From Boseongicola sp. (GTDB lineage Bacteria > Pseudomonadota > Alphaproteobacteria > Rhodobacterales > Rhodobacteraceae), in NCBI GenBank assembly GCA_013042895.1, contig JABDPD010000236.1, positions 1 to 6,690 of the forward strand: a stretch of DNA of 6,690 nt, written 5' to 3'. The position numbers were made by a program, and so were the translations under genes. Shown piece by piece: positions 5,638 through 6,690 of this stretch. Each line of letters starts with the position of its first letter. Position 1 is the stretch's first letter. Below the pieces are notes generated by a model. It did not search any database, had not been told where the DNA came from, and saw nothing but the letters and a program-made list of their open reading frames with translations.

Positions 5638-5641
5638 CCTC
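5638..5641 (-). promoter_or_regulatory. Ribosome binding site deciding the sodB start
   Basis: GAGG on the minus strand sits 6 nt before the ATG at 5631. The alternative ATG at 5641-5643 overlaps this site and would leave no spacing. Confidence 0.6.
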
Positions 5642-5669
5642 ATTTGTTTGAATTGGACTATCTGTCGTT

Positions 5670-5698
5670 GTAATTGCGCCGACGGACGGTCGGGTCAA
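5670..5698 (-). promoter_or_regulatory. Candidate sodB promoter with an inverted repeat in its spacer
   Basis: On the minus strand TTGACC (5693-5698) is followed after 17 bp by AATTAC (5670-5675). The -35 matches well and the -10 only at 3/6 positions. An inverted repeat CCGAC-N5-GTCGG (5679-5693) fills most of the spacer and could be a regulator site, fitting control of sodB apart from the sox operon. Confidence 0.4.
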
Positions 5699-5727
5699 GG
5701 GCGTTCCCAAGTGAGAAACCCTAACAA

Positions 5728-6300
5728 TCAGAAATGACCAACTTCGGATCCTGTCTTTGAAGCTTGTACAAGCAGCTTGAAAACGTAAGCGCCGACCGAT
5801 CGGAAACACACGACGGTTGCTTGTTCTTCCGTGTCAAACCAGATCGCCGCCGGCACTTGTGCCAAACGAGTTCGTCGCACTTCGCCCACAGGAAAAGAAA
5901 CCAATCGCATGTCGGCAGGCGTCACTTTTGCCAATGCCTCGCGCACTTCTGCACCAGTCCCGCTCACCCGAAAGACTGCCCGCGCGTCAGAGACATTCGC
6001 AACCAAATGATGATGCCCGGAAAGCGCCGCTGTCAGAGCAGCGACCCGTGCCTCTGCCTCATCGTGCACACAGACCAATAATAACTCATCCGGTGACATC
6101 CATAAAAGCTGCTCGTTCTCCCCGGCCGCGATCCCACGTTTCTCAGGCAGCCCGCAGTGCGTCACCGACCCCACGGCATGCGCAAAATCGCTATCGCCCA
6201 AATCACCCCGGATCGTCACCATACCGACCAGACCAGCCTCAGCCAAATCCACAAATCCTGACGCCGTCGCGCCCTTAACAGCACTCACAGCCTCAGACAT
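5728..6300 (-). CDS. soxG: Sarcosine oxidase gamma subunit
   Basis: The 190-residue protein is the smallest-class structural subunit of heterotetrameric sarcosine oxidase, which oxidises sarcosine to glycine, passes the methyl group to tetrahydrofolate or releases it as formaldehyde, and makes H2O2. Family features are LLWMSPDELLLV (65-76), NVSDARAVFRVSG (102-114), RRTRLAQVPAAIW (142-154) and CFRSVGAYVFKLL (165-177). The ATG at 6298-6300 was chosen over the ATG at 6324, because GGGGAG (6308-6313) lies 7 nt before it and MSEAV begins the expected N-terminus. It overlaps the soxA stop by 8 bp (ATGTCTGA), a layout that suggests translational coupling. It is the last sox gene in the usual soxBDAG order. 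No signal peptide or membrane segment is visible. Confidence 0.93.
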   Translation of the reverse strand: MSEAVSAVKGATASGFVDLAEAGLVGMVTIRGDLGDSDFAHAVGSVTHCGLPEKRGIAAGENEQLLWMSPDELLLVCVHDEAEARVAALTAALSGHHHLVANVSDARAVFRVSGTGAEVREALAKVTPADMRLVSFPVGEVRRTRLAQVPAAIWFDTEEQATVVCFRSVGAYVFKLLVQASKTGSEVGHF

Positions 6301-6690
6301 TCTGCTTCTCCCCATCAGGATCAAAGACTACCGGATCGACAATCTTTGCGGCAACAAAGGTGCCATCCACGCGATTGAACTCAATCACCTCGCCCATCCG
6401 GTCCGGCCCCAACTCAACAAGTCCCATCGCAATGCCACGCTTTAGCGTTGGCGAATAGTACGTAGATGTCACCCGCCCCTGCACCACGCGCTGTCCATTG
6501 TCGTTTGTCCCCTCACCTACGCAATAAGACCCATCCGGCAATACAGACCCGTCCACCGTCTCAAGCCCGACGAGCTTCCAACGCAACGGGTCGGTCATGT
6601 GATCGCGTAACTGAGCCCGTTTACCCAGAAAGTCCTCTTTCTTCTTCGAGATTGCCCAATTCAGTCCGAGATCCTGAGGGATCACAGTCC
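6293..6690 (-). CDS. soxA: Sarcosine oxidase alpha subunit, C-terminal fragment (5' part outside window)
   Basis: The frame is open to the right edge and gives about 132 residues ending at TGA (6293-6295); the full protein is usually close to 1000 residues. The visible part is the end of the GcvT-like folate-binding region of SoxA, which takes up the methyl group from sarcosine. Typical motifs are IPQDLGLNWAI, KEDFLGKRAQL, DPLRWKLVGLE, QGRVTSTYYSPTLKRGIAMG and the C-terminal VDPVVFDPDGEKQNV. Similarity also exists to aminomethyltransferase GcvT and dimethylglycine dehydrogenase, but the soxG gene directly after it, with an 8-bp overlap, settles the assignment. A GTG near 6683-6685 is an internal Val codon, not a start. 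Confidence 0.93.
   Translation of the reverse strand, partial: TVIPQDLGLNWAISKKKEDFLGKRAQLRDHMTDPLRWKLVGLETVDGSVLPDGSYCVGEGTNDNGQRVVQGRVTSTYYSPTLKRGIAMGLVELGPDRMGEVIEFNRVDGTFVAAKIVDPVVFDPDGEKQNV

Noticed and set aside
5632..5643. Four-codon longer start for sodB (ATG at 5643)
   Set aside because: That ATG overlaps the GAGG ribosome site, and the family begins at MAFELPDLPY.
5817..6278. 153-codon plus-strand open frame opposite soxG
   Set aside because: It is antisense to a clearly recognised gene, with Arg/Pro/His-rich composition typical of a shadow frame.

Overview
The window looks like ordinary chromosomal DNA of an alphaproteobacterium, most likely a member of the Rhodobacteraceae (Roseobacter group). 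This rests on the protein sequences: an Atm1-type ABC exporter very close in motif layout to the Novosphingobium protein, the heterotetrameric sarcosine oxidase subunits SoxA and SoxG, a Fe-type superoxide dismutase and an RND permease C-terminus. A GC-rich hairpin followed by a CCGAGG-TTT sequence downstream of the RND gene also resembles an interspersed intergenic repeat I associate with this family. I cannot name genus or species.

Layout from left to right. Positions 1-330 (+) are the last ~109 codons of an RND efflux permease. Positions 331-683 are a non-coding convergent gap with a hairpin, two near-identical 15-bp direct repeats and an AT-rich block. Positions 684-2498 (-) encode a complete Atm1-type half-transporter. 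Positions 2605-3975 (-) encode a membrane-anchored, acidic, Ala/Glu/Pro-rich protein with two Ig-like segments and a C-terminal LysM domain. Divergent from it, 4104-4661 (+) encodes a LOG-family (TIGR00730) nucleotide phosphoribohydrolase, followed by a 71-residue two-helix membrane protein of unknown function (4743-4958, +). A strong bidirectional terminator (4982-5008) separates this from the convergent sodB (5032-5631, -). Upstream of sodB on the same strand lie soxG (5728-6300) and the C-terminal part of soxA (6293-6690). soxA and soxG overlap by 8 bp, and the rest of the operon, expected to include soxB and soxD, lies beyond the right edge.

Functional themes are thiol and metal homeostasis (Atm1-type exporter), envelope attachment (LysM protein), nucleotide or cytokinin-type metabolism (LOG), and methyl-amine catabolism that makes H2O2 and formaldehyde (sarcosine oxidase) beside an oxidative-defence enzyme (SodB). 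I see no mobile element, CRISPR array, tRNA, rRNA or clearly novel multi-gene system. The most interesting signals are regulatory: two almost completely overlapping divergent promoters between the LysM and LOG genes, competing hairpins over the LOG stop codon, and the structured, unexplained 331-683 gap.
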